From an uncultured Bacilli bacterium (GTDB lineage Bacteria; Bacillota_I; Bacilli_A; RF39; UBA660), in contig CAJUTW010000022.1 in the NCBI GenBank assembly GCA_910589335.1, positions 1 to 23,436 on the forward strand: a stretch of 23,436 nt of DNA, given 5' to 3'. This document shows positions 1 through 7,700 of this stretch, piece after piece (position 1 is the stretch's first letter; the number at the start of each line of letters is the position of its first letter). The notes beneath the pieces were generated by a model. That model was not told where the DNA came from and ran no database searches. It was given only the letters and a program-made list of their open reading frames with translations. The translations under genes and the position numbers were made by a program.

Positions 1-60
1 TGTTTTTCCCATAATAACTCCTATTCCTATAAGTTTAGTCCTAAAAATGCCTTAAACACC
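1..60 (-). pseudogene. Scrap of a second permease copy, inverted relative to the first
   Basis: Read on the minus strand from about 60 down to 1, the sequence gives FKAFLGLNL, then after a frame change IGIGVIMGK. That matches the segment of SsuC-type permeases just before and across the GVIMGE motif. The plus-strand copy starting at 74 covers the same homologous point, so two diverged copies meet head to head. The match continues out of the window. It is short, and the reading needs a frameshift, so confidence is modest. Confidence 0.4.
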
Positions 61-268
61 AATTTTTCGCACCATGACTATAATTGGAGTAATAATGGGA
101 GAATTATTAGTATCTAAAACTGGTATAGGTTATCTTATAATGTATGGTTCTCAAGTGTTTAATATTGATTTGGTTATTACAGGAGTTTTTATACTTGGTA
201 TAATTTCATATTTAATGTATTTAGTTATAGATAAAATAGAAATGTATATAAAAAATAAGAGAAATTAA
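56..268 (+). pseudogene. C-terminal fragment of an SsuC/TauC-type ABC transporter permease
   Basis: The readable part begins at ATG 74 (64 codons), with the open frame reaching back only to 56, where it meets a TAA at 53-55. It resembles the C-terminal quarter of NitT/TauT-family (SsuC/TauC/ThiX-like) permeases: a GVIMGE motif followed by a Gly-rich LIxYGxQxF segment and a final transmembrane helix ending in a basic tail. Full permeases of this family are about 250 residues, so roughly three quarters is absent and no ribosome binding site precedes the ATG. I read it as a remnant, not a working small gene. The substrate (sulfonate, nitrate, thiamine precursor) cannot be told from this piece. 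It ends at a hairpin terminator that overlaps its stop codon. Confidence 0.7.
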
Positions 269-866
269 TTCTCTTTTTTTTGAAAAAATGATTCATTACT
301 GATCCATTTCCACCATTTATTACGGTTATAATCCAAATTATTAAATCTATAATATTATTTATTAACCATAACCACCATGATTCTTTAAATCTTAATATAA
401 TTAATATTACACCACAAAGATTTATACAATTTGAAGTAGCGTCCATAAATGCTAATCTTTGAGTTGGTATTAATGTTAATAAATAACCTAAAATAATACT
501 TCCTATTATGCAAGATAAAGTTATTAAACACGAATTTTTTAAAATAAATTCTCGTATCTTAACATTCTTATCATCATTTAGGTTTTTATTCCAAGTAATG
601 AAACCATTAATTTGAAGTGGAGAAAAAATAAATATGTAAAAGAAAAAGATACCAAAGAAATTATTTTTAAAAGAAACATATCCCATTAACAAATAATTTA
701 TTAAACAAAGTATATAATTTATTCTTTTACCTCCACTAGCAAAATAAGCACATAAAAGTCCTGTTAAAAGAATAGTTCCTCAAATAATTAAATCATTAGA
801 AATGATTCCTGATATAACAGAAATAATTGAACTTAAAATTGTTATTATTAGATATTTTTTATTCAT
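225..866 (-). pseudogene. pnuC: Broken PnuC-family vitamin (nicotinamide riboside or thiamine) transporter
   Basis: Read from ATG 866, the frame encodes a PnuC-like membrane protein: an LLxGLLCxYFASGGKRxNY segment, a GYVSFKNNFFG helix, then FMDATSN, RFKESWW and W-L-I-N-N motifs typical of the family, which imports NAD or thiamin precursors by facilitated diffusion. Two lesions are visible. Codon 29 is TGA (780-782). After NGGNGSVM (about 291) the sequence stops resembling PnuC and lacks the usual last helix; instead it reads antisense through the terminator and the permease tail to 225. The part after the stop could start only at TTG 692, leaving 155 residues. There is no good ribosome binding site at 866. 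Specificity is not determinable. A sequencing error at 780-782 would explain the stop but not the missing end. Confidence 0.72.
257..281. terminator. Intrinsic terminator after permease remnant, possibly bidirectional
   Basis: A 7-bp stem (AAGAGAA at 257-263 with TTCTCTT at 269-275) has a 5-nt loop holding the permease stop codon. It is followed by a T run to 281 on the plus strand. The minus-strand side is also T-rich, so it could stop transcription from the broken pnuC gene as well. Confidence 0.7.
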
Positions 867-910
867 ATTCTTTAACCAACTTTCTACAAATTTTCTATAT
901 AGTTACTTTT

Positions 911-1459
911 TTATAAATGTTTTAATAGTTCTTTAAATTCGATATATCCATATTTTTCATTAAAATGTCCTGCATTATTTATTATTACTTTCTCAGACTT
1001 AATTCTATTAGCAAATTCTTCTGCATTTTCTATTGGAACATATGGATCATTATCCGAATAAATGCATATTATTTCTTCACATAAAGAATTAATTTTTAAT
1101 AATTCATTCTCATCTAAGTAGAAAGATTTATATAAGTTCATATCATCCTGAAAAGTAATATTATTAAATCCTGCAACTGTAATAATTTTTTTTACTTTTA
1201 TACAATTTTCTATTAAGAATTTAATAATAAATATCCCTCCAAGACTATGAGTAACAAATACAGTATTTTCTGTTATATATCCTATTTCATTATATGCTTT
1301 TAATATCTTACTCCAACTTTCATAATCCTGTTTATAAGGACCTGGAAGGCTTGGAACAATACAATCAATTTTTCTTTTACTCAACTCTCTTTTTAACCAT
1401 GGTATCCAATTTTTATATGGGTTTCCATAAGAACCATGTATTATAAAATAATTATTCAT
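911..1459 (-). CDS. RBBP9/YdeN-like serine alpha/beta hydrolase
   Basis: A 182-residue cytosolic hydrolase of the compact RBBP9/YdeN type (PF06821-like). An N-terminal strand with FIIHGSYGNP forms the oxyanion region. The nucleophile lies in THSLGG, the acid in SDNDPYVP and the catalytic His in NAGHFNEKYG, so the triad looks complete. Members cleave small esters or have unknown substrates. I start it at ATG 1459 because GGTGAT sits 4 nt upstream; an in-frame ATG at 1471 lies ahead of that site and has none of its own. It is the last intact gene of a minus-strand run and is followed 44 nt later by the broken pnuC. No terminator is evident between them. Confidence 0.85.
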   Translation of the reverse strand: MNNYFIIHGSYGNPYKNWIPWLKRELSKRKIDCIVPSLPGPYKQDYESWSKILKAYNEIGYITENTVFVTHSLGGIFIIKFLIENCIKVKKIITVAGFNNITFQDDMNLYKSFYLDENELLKINSLCEEIICIYSDNDPYVPIENAEEFANRIKSEKVIINNAGHFNEKYGYIEFKELLKHL

Positions 1460-1586
1460 TTTTATCACCATTTAAACAATTAACAATATAATTAGCCAAT
1501 TTATAATCTATTCTTTCTTTTTCTACTTTATTAAAGTTAAAATTACAGAAAAAGTCTTTTTCATATATATTACCTTTCTCTTTCAA
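1452..1586 (-). CDS. Possible 44-residue small ORF, unknown
   Basis: A frame from TTG 1586 to TAA 1452-1454 fills the gap between the dehydrogenase and hydrolase genes and overlaps the start of the hydrolase. Its second half (VEKERIDYKLANYIVNCLNG) has an amino-acid composition like real protein. The start is TTG inside the preceding gene without a clear ribosome binding site, so it may be the eroded C-terminus of a former gene. No family recognised. Confidence 0.25.
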   Translation of the reverse strand: MKEKGNIYEKDFFCNFNFNKVEKERIDYKLANYIVNCLNGDKNE

Positions 1587-2505
1587 CAATATTTAGAGGA
1601 TAATTGTTTGCTAATGCAATAACATTTTTACACCATATTTCAACTAATCTATCAATTGCTTCTTTTGTATAAAATGCATAAGGAGCTGTCGCCATAACAT
1701 TTCCTTTATAATCATACATCTTTTTCTCATTGCCATATAATTCAAAAGCATAGCTTATTTCTTCTTTTTCTGCCCTATTAAGTAACAAATCGTGGTTATA
1801 TAATTCTCTAGGATTATTAACTACATTAATAAACGCATTACCTTTCATTGTATTGATCAAATCATCAGTAATTAATTTGACTGTTTCATCATTTGTAGCA
1901 AATGCTGGAAAAATAAAATTCGCTTCTTTAAATATAGTTTCTAAATCTACTTTTTTATAATTATTTTGTTTTTCACTTCTATTCCAATAAATAACATTCA
2001 TACCTAATGCTTGACACATATCTGCTATTTTAGTACCAATAGTACCTAATCCAATAATCCCTACTGTTTTATTTCTAATTTCAGTTGTCAGCATTTCTTT
2101 TGAATAATCCATTTTATAATCTGTTTTTGCTTGAATTGGAAATTTTTTTGCTAAACACATCATAAGAAATATTCCATATTCAGCAACCGAATCAGTTGAA
2201 TATTTTGGTATATTGCATACAACAATATTATTATTTTTACAATAATCTAAATCTATCCAATCAAATGCAGTAGTTGATAAACAAACTCCTCTTAAATTTT
2301 TAATTTTACTTAAATGATTAGCATTAATATCCCAATTATACCAATCTGGATCTACTACTAATATTTTTTCTTCTTCATCTATCAAGTATGGTGCTTTATC
2401 TAAATCAAAAGTATCTTCTAAAAATATAAGTTCCCCAGCTTGATTTAATTCTTGAATTTGTTTTTTAGTAAAACTATTTTTTGTATAGGTTATATATAAT
2501 TTCAT
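1570..2505 (-). CDS. D-2-hydroxyacid dehydrogenase homologue with altered active site
   Basis: A 311-residue protein with the two-domain fold of NAD-dependent D-2-hydroxyacid dehydrogenases (hydroxypyruvate/phosphoglycerate dehydrogenase group). The nucleotide-binding VGIIGLGTIG lies at residues 149-158, and the C-terminal helix (YTKEAIDR, residues 279-286) is well conserved. In the family the catalytic Arg lies in an INxxRG motif and the His in TPHxA. Here the matching stretches read INVVNN and TAPYAFYT, so Arg appears to be Asn and His appears to be Tyr; the Glu may survive in YGNEK. Either the chemistry differs or the protein is non-catalytic. The start at 2505 follows a strong GGAGG; the ATG at 2517 lies upstream of that site. 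It sits 19 nt behind the cupin gene, almost certainly co-transcribed. Confidence 0.82.
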   Translation of the reverse strand: MKLYITYTKNSFTKKQIQELNQAGELIFLEDTFDLDKAPYLIDEEEKILVVDPDWYNWDINANHLSKIKNLRGVCLSTTAFDWIDLDYCKNNNIVVCNIPKYSTDSVAEYGIFLMMCLAKKFPIQAKTDYKMDYSKEMLTTEIRNKTVGIIGLGTIGTKIADMCQALGMNVIYWNRSEKQNNYKKVDLETIFKEANFIFPAFATNDETVKLITDDLINTMKGNAFINVVNNPRELYNHDLLLNRAEKEEISYAFELYGNEKKMYDYKGNVMATAPYAFYTKEAIDRLVEIWCKNVIALANNYPLNIVERER

Positions 2506-2524
2506 TCTTACCTCCATTTTATAA

Positions 2525-2869
2525 TCAATCTACATATTTATGCTGTTCACTAGTCCACGCGGGTGTACAAGGAGTTGCTGCTTCAAAGTTACCATTAAAA
2601 GCATAGTATTCATTTTTATTAATAACAATTACATCACCTTGTTTAAAATCTATCTTTTCCTCGCTATCTTTCATATACATAGTTCCATTACCATTGATAA
2701 TATATAATAATTCTTTACAATTTGTATTTACTTGAAATCCTTTTTTCGGACTTCTACTATTTATTTTTATTACTGCAAAATTTATGTCTTTATCAAGAGA
2801 AGGATAATCTAACCCAGAATATCCATCTCCACTATAAAATTCTGCACTTTCCTTTTTTATAAATTCCAT
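2525..2869 (-). CDS. Small cupin-fold protein lacking the usual metal ligands
   Basis: A 114-residue single-domain cupin. Motif 1 is recognisable as VNTNCKELLYIINGNG (residues 48-62) and motif 2 as GDVIVINKNEYYAF (78-91). Metal-binding cupins carry HxH plus Glu in motif 1 and His in motif 2. Here the His positions are Asn48 and Asn50, and Tyr88/Tyr89 replaces the motif 2 His, with only Glu53 kept. A metal-dependent enzyme is therefore unlikely; sugar or small-ligand binding or isomerisation is possible. The start at ATG 2869 has AAGGA 9 nt upstream; the alternative ATG 2878 has none at proper distance. It heads the pair with the dehydrogenase homologue at 1570-2505. Confidence 0.75.
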   Translation of the reverse strand: MEFIKKESAEFYSGDGYSGLDYPSLDKDINFAVIKINSRSPKKGFQVNTNCKELLYIINGNGTMYMKDSEEKIDFKQGDVIVINKNEYYAFNGNFEAATPCTPAWTSEQHKYVD

Positions 2870-2907
2870 TTTTATCATTCCTTTCAGTAGTTTATTTTAA
2901 ATGTTCG

Positions 2908-2941
2908 TTTTACTATACAATTTATTTTTTGTTGAACAACT
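2908..2941 (-). promoter_or_regulatory. Candidate promoter with a small palindrome, ahead of the cupin gene
   Basis: On the minus strand a TTGTTC box is followed after 16 nt by TATAGT. The -35 box lies inside the 11-bp palindrome TTGTTGAACAA (2929-2939), which could be an operator. This would give the cupin-dehydrogenase-hydrolase genes their own transcript in the 108-nt gap after the YqfO-like gene. Weak, sequence-only evidence. Confidence 0.35.
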
Positions 2942-2985
2942 ACTCTAATTTTTAATTCTATTCGTTTTTTAATTTTCTTTTTATC

Positions 2986-3327
2986 TTATTTAAAGCACTC
3001 TTCATCAATTAATGGGACAATATCTATTGCAGGTTCTTCATATGGATGTACTTCTCTTAATTTTGTTATAACTTTTTTGACTTTGTCTATATCACATATA
3101 AATTCTATTTTTTCTTCTTCTACAAATTCTAAATTGTTTTTTTCTCCAATATATGGATTAGCATTATCATTTGGCTTAAAAGTTCCTAATGATTTTGTTG
3201 ATGAAGTACAGTAAGTATAATCTCCTATTATTCCTGCTCCAGTCTCACATACAATATTTCTAATCATTTCTACATTTTCTAATGGGACTGTTACAAATAT
3301 CTTTACTCTTTTTATATCAATATTCAT
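2986..3327 (-). CDS. Stand-alone YqfO/Nif3-insert-type (CutA/PII-like) domain protein
   Basis: A 113-residue protein matching the ferredoxin-like alpha/beta domain found as an insert in YqfO/Nif3 proteins and as free proteins of about 100 residues. It begins with KIFVTVPLENVE, has a central GAGIIGDYTYCT and a GTFKP segment, and ends with the diagnostic VHPYEEPAIDI. The fold resembles CutA and PII trimers. The role of free copies is not established; ligand or metal sensing is an inference. ATG 3327 follows AGGAGA at good distance. It is 40 nt behind the phosphoribosyltransferase-like gene. Confidence 0.82.
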   Translation of the reverse strand: MNIDIKRVKIFVTVPLENVEMIRNIVCETGAGIIGDYTYCTSSTKSLGTFKPNDNANPYIGEKNNLEFVEEEKIEFICDIDKVKKVITKLREVHPYEEPAIDIVPLIDEECFK

Positions 3328-3367
3328 TATATTTCTCCTAATATTTTTTATAATTATTATCTAGTAA

Positions 3368-3937
3368 TTAATAAAATATATTTTCTATTTTTTGATCTGG
3401 GTGATTTTCTTTCATTTCTACACTTTCCCATGGGTATGTAAAAAGTTTTTCTCTTGGTAAATCAAACCCATAAAAACCTTTTTCAATATTTTTTGGCATA
3501 TTTTCTTCTCCTCTTATACAAATAGTGGAAAATAATATTTTCGATTTTGGTAAAGTTTTTCTGATTTCATCAAGTGCCGTATTAACAGTATCTCCTGAAC
3601 TATATGTTCCCTCAACAACTAGCAATATTAATTCTTTATTCTTATCTAAGTCATTTAAAGTGTTTAATAATACTATATGATCATAAATTCCATCTTGTTT
3701 TATTTTTTTTACTTGAATTGGACTAAACTTTATTAAATTTAATTCGTTTGCAATGTAAACAGCAGGTACAGCTCCACTACGTAAAATTGGAACAACATAA
3801 TCAATTCTCAAATTATTTGTATTACAATAATCTCTTATTTCTTTCGAAACTTTTAAACAATAATCTTTAAAATCATCATGTGACATACTTTTTATTTCAT
3901 CTTCGTATTTTATCTTATCATTACTTCGTGAATGCAT
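3368..3937 (-). CDS. Phosphoribosyltransferase-fold protein with degenerate PRPP motif
   Basis: A 189-residue protein with the type I phosphoribosyltransferase layout: the pyrophosphate-loop strand VVPILRSGAVPAVYIANEL (residues 48-66) and the PRPP segment LLVVEGTYSSGDT (105-117). Family members usually have two adjacent acidic residues followed by xxxTGxT; here the second acid is Gly and the first Thr is Ser. It may be a divergent enzyme or a PRPP or nucleotide sensor. A YPWE near residue 170 resembles the end of xanthine/hypoxanthine-type members. ATG 3937 is preceded by GGAGGA, which lies within the last codons of the VOC gene, so the two are probably translationally coupled. Confidence 0.78.
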   Translation of the reverse strand: MHSRSNDKIKYEDEIKSMSHDDFKDYCLKVSKEIRDYCNTNNLRIDYVVPILRSGAVPAVYIANELNLIKFSPIQVKKIKQDGIYDHIVLLNTLNDLDKNKELILLVVEGTYSSGDTVNTALDEIRKTLPKSKILFSTICIRGEENMPKNIEKGFYGFDLPREKLFTYPWESVEMKENHPDQKIENIFY

Positions 3938-3938
3938 A

Positions 3939-4334
3939 TTAATCCTCCTCTATTATTTCCATTAAAATACCATTTGGATCTTTAATAAAGAAATAAGTTT
4001 TTCCCAATCTTCCCTTTGTAATTGTTATTTTTGAATCACTTAGTTTATTATCTTCAATAAATTTTTTTGCTTTATTAATATCTTTTACTCCAATACCAAA
4101 GTGTTTATTTCCAATTGTTTTTAAATCTATACCTAAATCTTTTGAATGTTCTGGTAATTTATTATTTTCCATATAATTAAATATTTCTAATATCATATTT
4201 CCTAATTTTAGCATGATTATATTTACATAATCGTCATGATATTCTTTATATTTTTCAAAACCAAATAATTCATAAAAATTTAAAGTTTCTTCTAAATTAT
4301 TCACACTTATAGTGACATGATTAAAGCTAAACAT
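3939..4334 (-). CDS. VOC (glyoxalase/bleomycin-resistance) family protein
   Basis: A 131-residue vicinal-oxygen-chelate protein with two beta-alpha-beta-beta-beta modules. The four expected metal ligands are all present: His6 (FNHVTISV), Glu50 (ILEIFNY), His78 (KHFGIGV) and Glu126 (LMEII), so a metal-dependent lyase, dioxygenase or glyoxalase I-like reaction is possible; the substrate is unknown. I start it at ATG 4334, 9 nt after AAAGGA; the frame is open to a TTG at 4352 lying before that site. Its stop is one nucleotide from the next start. Confidence 0.85.
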   Translation of the reverse strand: MFSFNHVTISVNNLEETLNFYELFGFEKYKEYHDDYVNIIMLKLGNMILEIFNYMENNKLPEHSKDLGIDLKTIGNKHFGIGVKDINKAKKFIEDNKLSDSKITITKGRLGKTYFFIKDPNGILMEIIEED

Positions 4335-4371
4335 AAATATTTTTCCTTTCAAAATATTAAAATTTATTTAT

Positions 4372-4380
4372 ATTATATCA
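4372..4380 (-). promoter_or_regulatory. Extended -10 promoter ahead of the VOC gene
   Basis: The minus strand reads TGATATAAT, a full TGn extended -10 box, about 31 nt upstream of the VOC start by predicted start site. No convincing -35 is present. It lies a few bases beyond the stop of the 50-residue ORF. Confidence 0.5.
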
Positions 4381-4384
4381 TTTT

Positions 4385-4537
4385 TTACTGTATATTTAAA
4401 TATAGTTGGCTAACTTCTATTTTTATCTCATCAATAAAATCATATGCTTTATCTAATTTAGCTTCTAACTTTTCTATTTTTTCTAGTGCTTTAAATAACT
4501 GTTTACTAATTTCACTTTCTATTCCTTTTGTTGTCAT
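4385..4537 (-). CDS. 50-residue coiled-coil small protein, unknown function
   Basis: ATG 4537 to TAA 4385 encodes 50 residues that are strongly helical and charged, with heptad-like spacing through KALEKIEKLEAKLDKAYDFI (residues 16-35) and no membrane segment or Cys. A GATAGGA ribosome binding site lies about 9 nt upstream. The codon use is like the neighbours and the frame is bounded by a terminator upstream and a promoter just downstream, all of which argues for a real gene. It reads in the same direction as the VOC operon and may be its first gene. I do not recognise the family. Confidence 0.6.
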   Translation of the reverse strand: MTTKGIESEISKQLFKALEKIEKLEAKLDKAYDFIDEIKIEVSQLYLNIQ

Positions 4538-4560
4538 TTATACCATTCCTATCTTCTTCT

Positions 4561-4569
4561 ATATTAACA
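4561..4569 (-). promoter_or_regulatory. Candidate extended -10 box for the 50-residue ORF
   Basis: The minus strand reads TGTTAATAT, fitting TGn plus a near-consensus -10, which would give a leader of about 17 nt before ATG 4537. No clear -35. Confidence 0.35.
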
Positions 4570-4592
4570 TTTTTTTCATTTTTCTCAAAATT

Positions 4593-4625
4593 AAAATAAC
4601 AATTACTTTACATAACTGTTATTTT
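4593..4625 (-). terminator. Second terminator-like hairpin downstream of the surface-protein gene
   Basis: A 13-bp stem (one G-U pair on the minus-strand RNA) pairs 4593-4605 with 4613-4625 around a 7-nt loop, with T-rich sequence on both sides. It may act in either direction. Together with the hairpin at 4695-4753 it insulates the surface-protein gene from the operon beyond. Confidence 0.55.
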
Positions 4626-4694
4626 TTCTTTCTAGTCACAAAACTGTAACCAATAAAATACTAACAAAGAATTTACTACTTAGATTTATAAATA

Positions 4695-4753
4695 AAAAAA
4701 GAAACCTTTATAAACTAATTAATCTAATATAGTTTATAATTTAGTTTCTTTTT
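4695..4753 (-). terminator. Terminator of the surface-protein gene
   Basis: Two nested inverted repeats (AAAGAAAC with GTTTCTTT, and TTATAAACTA with TAGTTTATAA) form a long stem starting a few bases after the stop of the large gene, followed on the minus strand by a U-tract. Confidence 0.75.
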
Positions 4754-4755
4754 AT

Positions 4756-7700
4756 TTAAATATCTTTAAATTCAATTTCTTCTTTACTTTTTTTATTTAA
4801 TAATAATGATATTATACCAGTTGCTAAAGTAGCAATAATAGTAATAATAATTAAAGTTTTATTAGTTTCTTCTTCTTTTACTTCTTGTACTTTATTTTTA
4901 TCATTTTCATTATCAGATAATTCATCATTTACTTTATTATTTTCATCTTTATAAGATATTAAATATTCTCCTAAAGAATCAATATCTACTTCTATTTGAT
5001 TATTACCTAAATTTATATATTCTAATTTTTCTACTTTTTTGTTATTAATTACTTTATATATTCCTGCTAATTTCTTTTCAGGATCTAGATCAATTATCAT
5101 TTTCATTGAAGTATTATTATTTTGTTGAGGCTCTACAAAAATTTCAAAATATTCATTTTCTCCACCTAGTTTTTCTTGAATAATTGAACTTAATTCAAGA
5201 TATTTAACTTTTAAATCAGTGTTATCTAACCAAGTGTTTGCAGGTACTTTTAATGTTATTCTTCCAGCTGTAAATGTTTTTAATGTATTAATTATACTTT
5301 CAGTTTGATTATTAACATAATTTTTATTGTTATTTGAATTTGAAGGTACTACAATAACTGGTTTATTTGATGTTGCAGGTTTATTTGGTTTACTTGGTTT
5401 AACTGGTTTTTCAACAGATGATTTATCAATCCAAGTTACTTTAGCTTCAATAATAGTTATATTACCTGCTTTATCACTTATTTTAAATTCAAATTTACCA
5501 TTTTCTTTAAATGTATATGTGTTTTTTCCGTTGTTATTTAGTATCTTAATTTCCTCGCTATAATTAGTTAATGTTGCTATTACAACACCACTTGTTAATG
5601 TTGTAGGTGAATAGATAACATTAGCTGTTGGTGCAACTTTATCAATATTATTTACTACAGCAACTAAACTTCCTATTTGTCCTTTGCTATCAGTAAATTC
5701 AAATGTAAATACTCCATTTTCTGTAAATGTATATGTATTTTTTCCACCATTATTTATGATTTTTATATCTTTACCTAATCCTGATAATGTTGCTGTAACA
5801 TTTTTATTTGTTAATTCTTTTGTACTGTAAACTATTTTAGCACTAGGAGCAACTTTTTTAATGTTATTTACAATGGCCATTACTGAACCTTTGTTACCAG
5901 CTTTATCAATAAATTCGAATGTAAATACTCCATTTTTTGTAAATTTATAAGTGTTTTTTCCACCATTATTTGTGATTGTTATATCTTCACTATAATCAGC
6001 TAGTGTTACAACTACATCTTTAGTTGTTGGTTTTGTTGTTGAATATTTTACTTTTGCTGTTGGTGCAATTTTATCGATATTATTTACTATAGCTTTTGCT
6101 GTTCCTTTGTTTCCTGCTTTATCTACAAATTCAAATATAAATGTTCCATTTTCTTCAAAACTATAATTTTCTGAACCATTATTATTTGTAATTGTAATTT
6201 CTTCACTAGCATCAAATAATGTTGCAACTACATTTTTATTTGTTGGTTGTGTTGTTGAATATTTTACTTTTGCTGTTGGTGCAATTTTATCAATATTATT
6301 AACTGTTGCTGTTGCTACACCTTTATTTCCTGCTTTATCTACAAACTCAAATGTGAATGTTCCATTATCTGTAAATATATAAGATGATTTTCCATTATTA
6401 TTTGTTATTGTAATTTCTTCATTTGCATCTAATGTTACTGTAACATCTTTGTTTGTTTGTTTAGTTGTTGAATATTTTATTTTTCCTATTGGAGCAACTT
6501 TATCGATATTTTTTACAATTGCAACTACACTACCAATATTTCCAGCTTTATCTTTAAACTCAAATGTAAATGTTCCATTTTTTGTAAATGTGTATGTGTT
6601 TTTTCCACCATTATTAATTATAGTAATATCTTTATCTAGACCAATTAATGTTGCAATAACATTTTTATTTGTTGGTTTAGTTGTTGAATATACTACTTTT
6701 GCTGTTGGTGCAACTTTATTTATATTATTTACAATTGCTTTTGCTGTTCCTTTATTTCCAGCTTTATCAACAAATTCAAATGTGAATGTTCCATTTTTTG
6801 TAAATGTATATGTATTTTTTCCACCATTATTTGTGATTTTGATTTCTTCACTATAATCAGTTAATGTTACAACTACATTTTTATTTGTTGGTTGTGTTGT
6901 TGAATATTTTACTTTTGCTGTTGGTGCAGTTTTATCAATATTCTTAACTGTTGCTGTTGCAGTTTTTTTGTTTCCAGAAGCATCAACATATTCAAATGTG
7001 AATGTTCCATTTTTTGTAAATGTATATGTGTTTTTTCCACCATTATTTGTGATTGTTATATTATTATTTGATGTTAGAGTGGCAATTACATTTTTATTTG
7101 TTGGTTGTGTTGTACTATATTTAATTTCAACTTTAGATGTTTCAGTTGTTATATTATTAACTACTGCTTTTGCTGTTCCTTTATTTCCAGCTTTATCAAC
7201 AAATTCAAATGTAAATATTCCATTTTTTGTAAATGTATATGTGTTTTTTCCACCATTATTTGTGATTTTGATTTCTTCACTAGCATCGAATAATGTTGCA
7301 ACTACATTTTTATTTGTTGGTTGTGTTGTTGAATATTTTACTTTTGCTGTTGGTGCAGTTTTATCAATATTCTTAACTGTAGCTGTTGTTTTTCCTTTGT
7401 TTCCATCTTCATCTACAAATTCAAATGTAAATGTTCCATTTTTTGTAAATGTATAAGTTTTCTTTCCACCGTTATTTGTTACAGTAATGTCTGTACTTTC
7501 TTCTACAAGAGTAGCTGTTACATTTTTGTTTGTTAAACTTGTTGTTGAATATTTTACTTTTGCTGTCGGAGTAACAACAGGTGCGTTTGTTTTATCTTCA
7601 AATAAATTAATCATAGATATAGATGCAAATATTCCATAAGTTTCCATTTCTAGTTTTACGTACTGTGCTTGAAGACTTTTTGAGAAATTTATTTTTCTTA

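Noticed and set aside
780..782. UGA read as tryptophan (Mycoplasma-type code) to rescue pnuC
   Set aside because: The 2303-codon surface gene and the other long frames have many Trp codons and no in-frame TGA, and tsaE and tsaB end in TGA within typical ATGA overlaps. A reassigned UGA in such an AT-rich genome would be common.
4756..4830. LPXTG-type sortase anchoring of the surface protein
   Set aside because: The C-terminus has a membrane helix and charged tail but no LPXTG-like motif before it.
5327..7456. Several plus-strand open frames opposite the Ig repeats
   Set aside because: They repeat with the same period as the minus-strand domains, have no ribosome binding sites and consist of hydrophobic low-complexity sequence; they are antisense shadows of the repeat gene.
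5416..7569. Regular repeats as a CRISPR array
   Set aside because: The period of about 215 nt, continuous coding frame and sequence divergence between units show protein-domain repeats, not short direct repeats with unique spacers.
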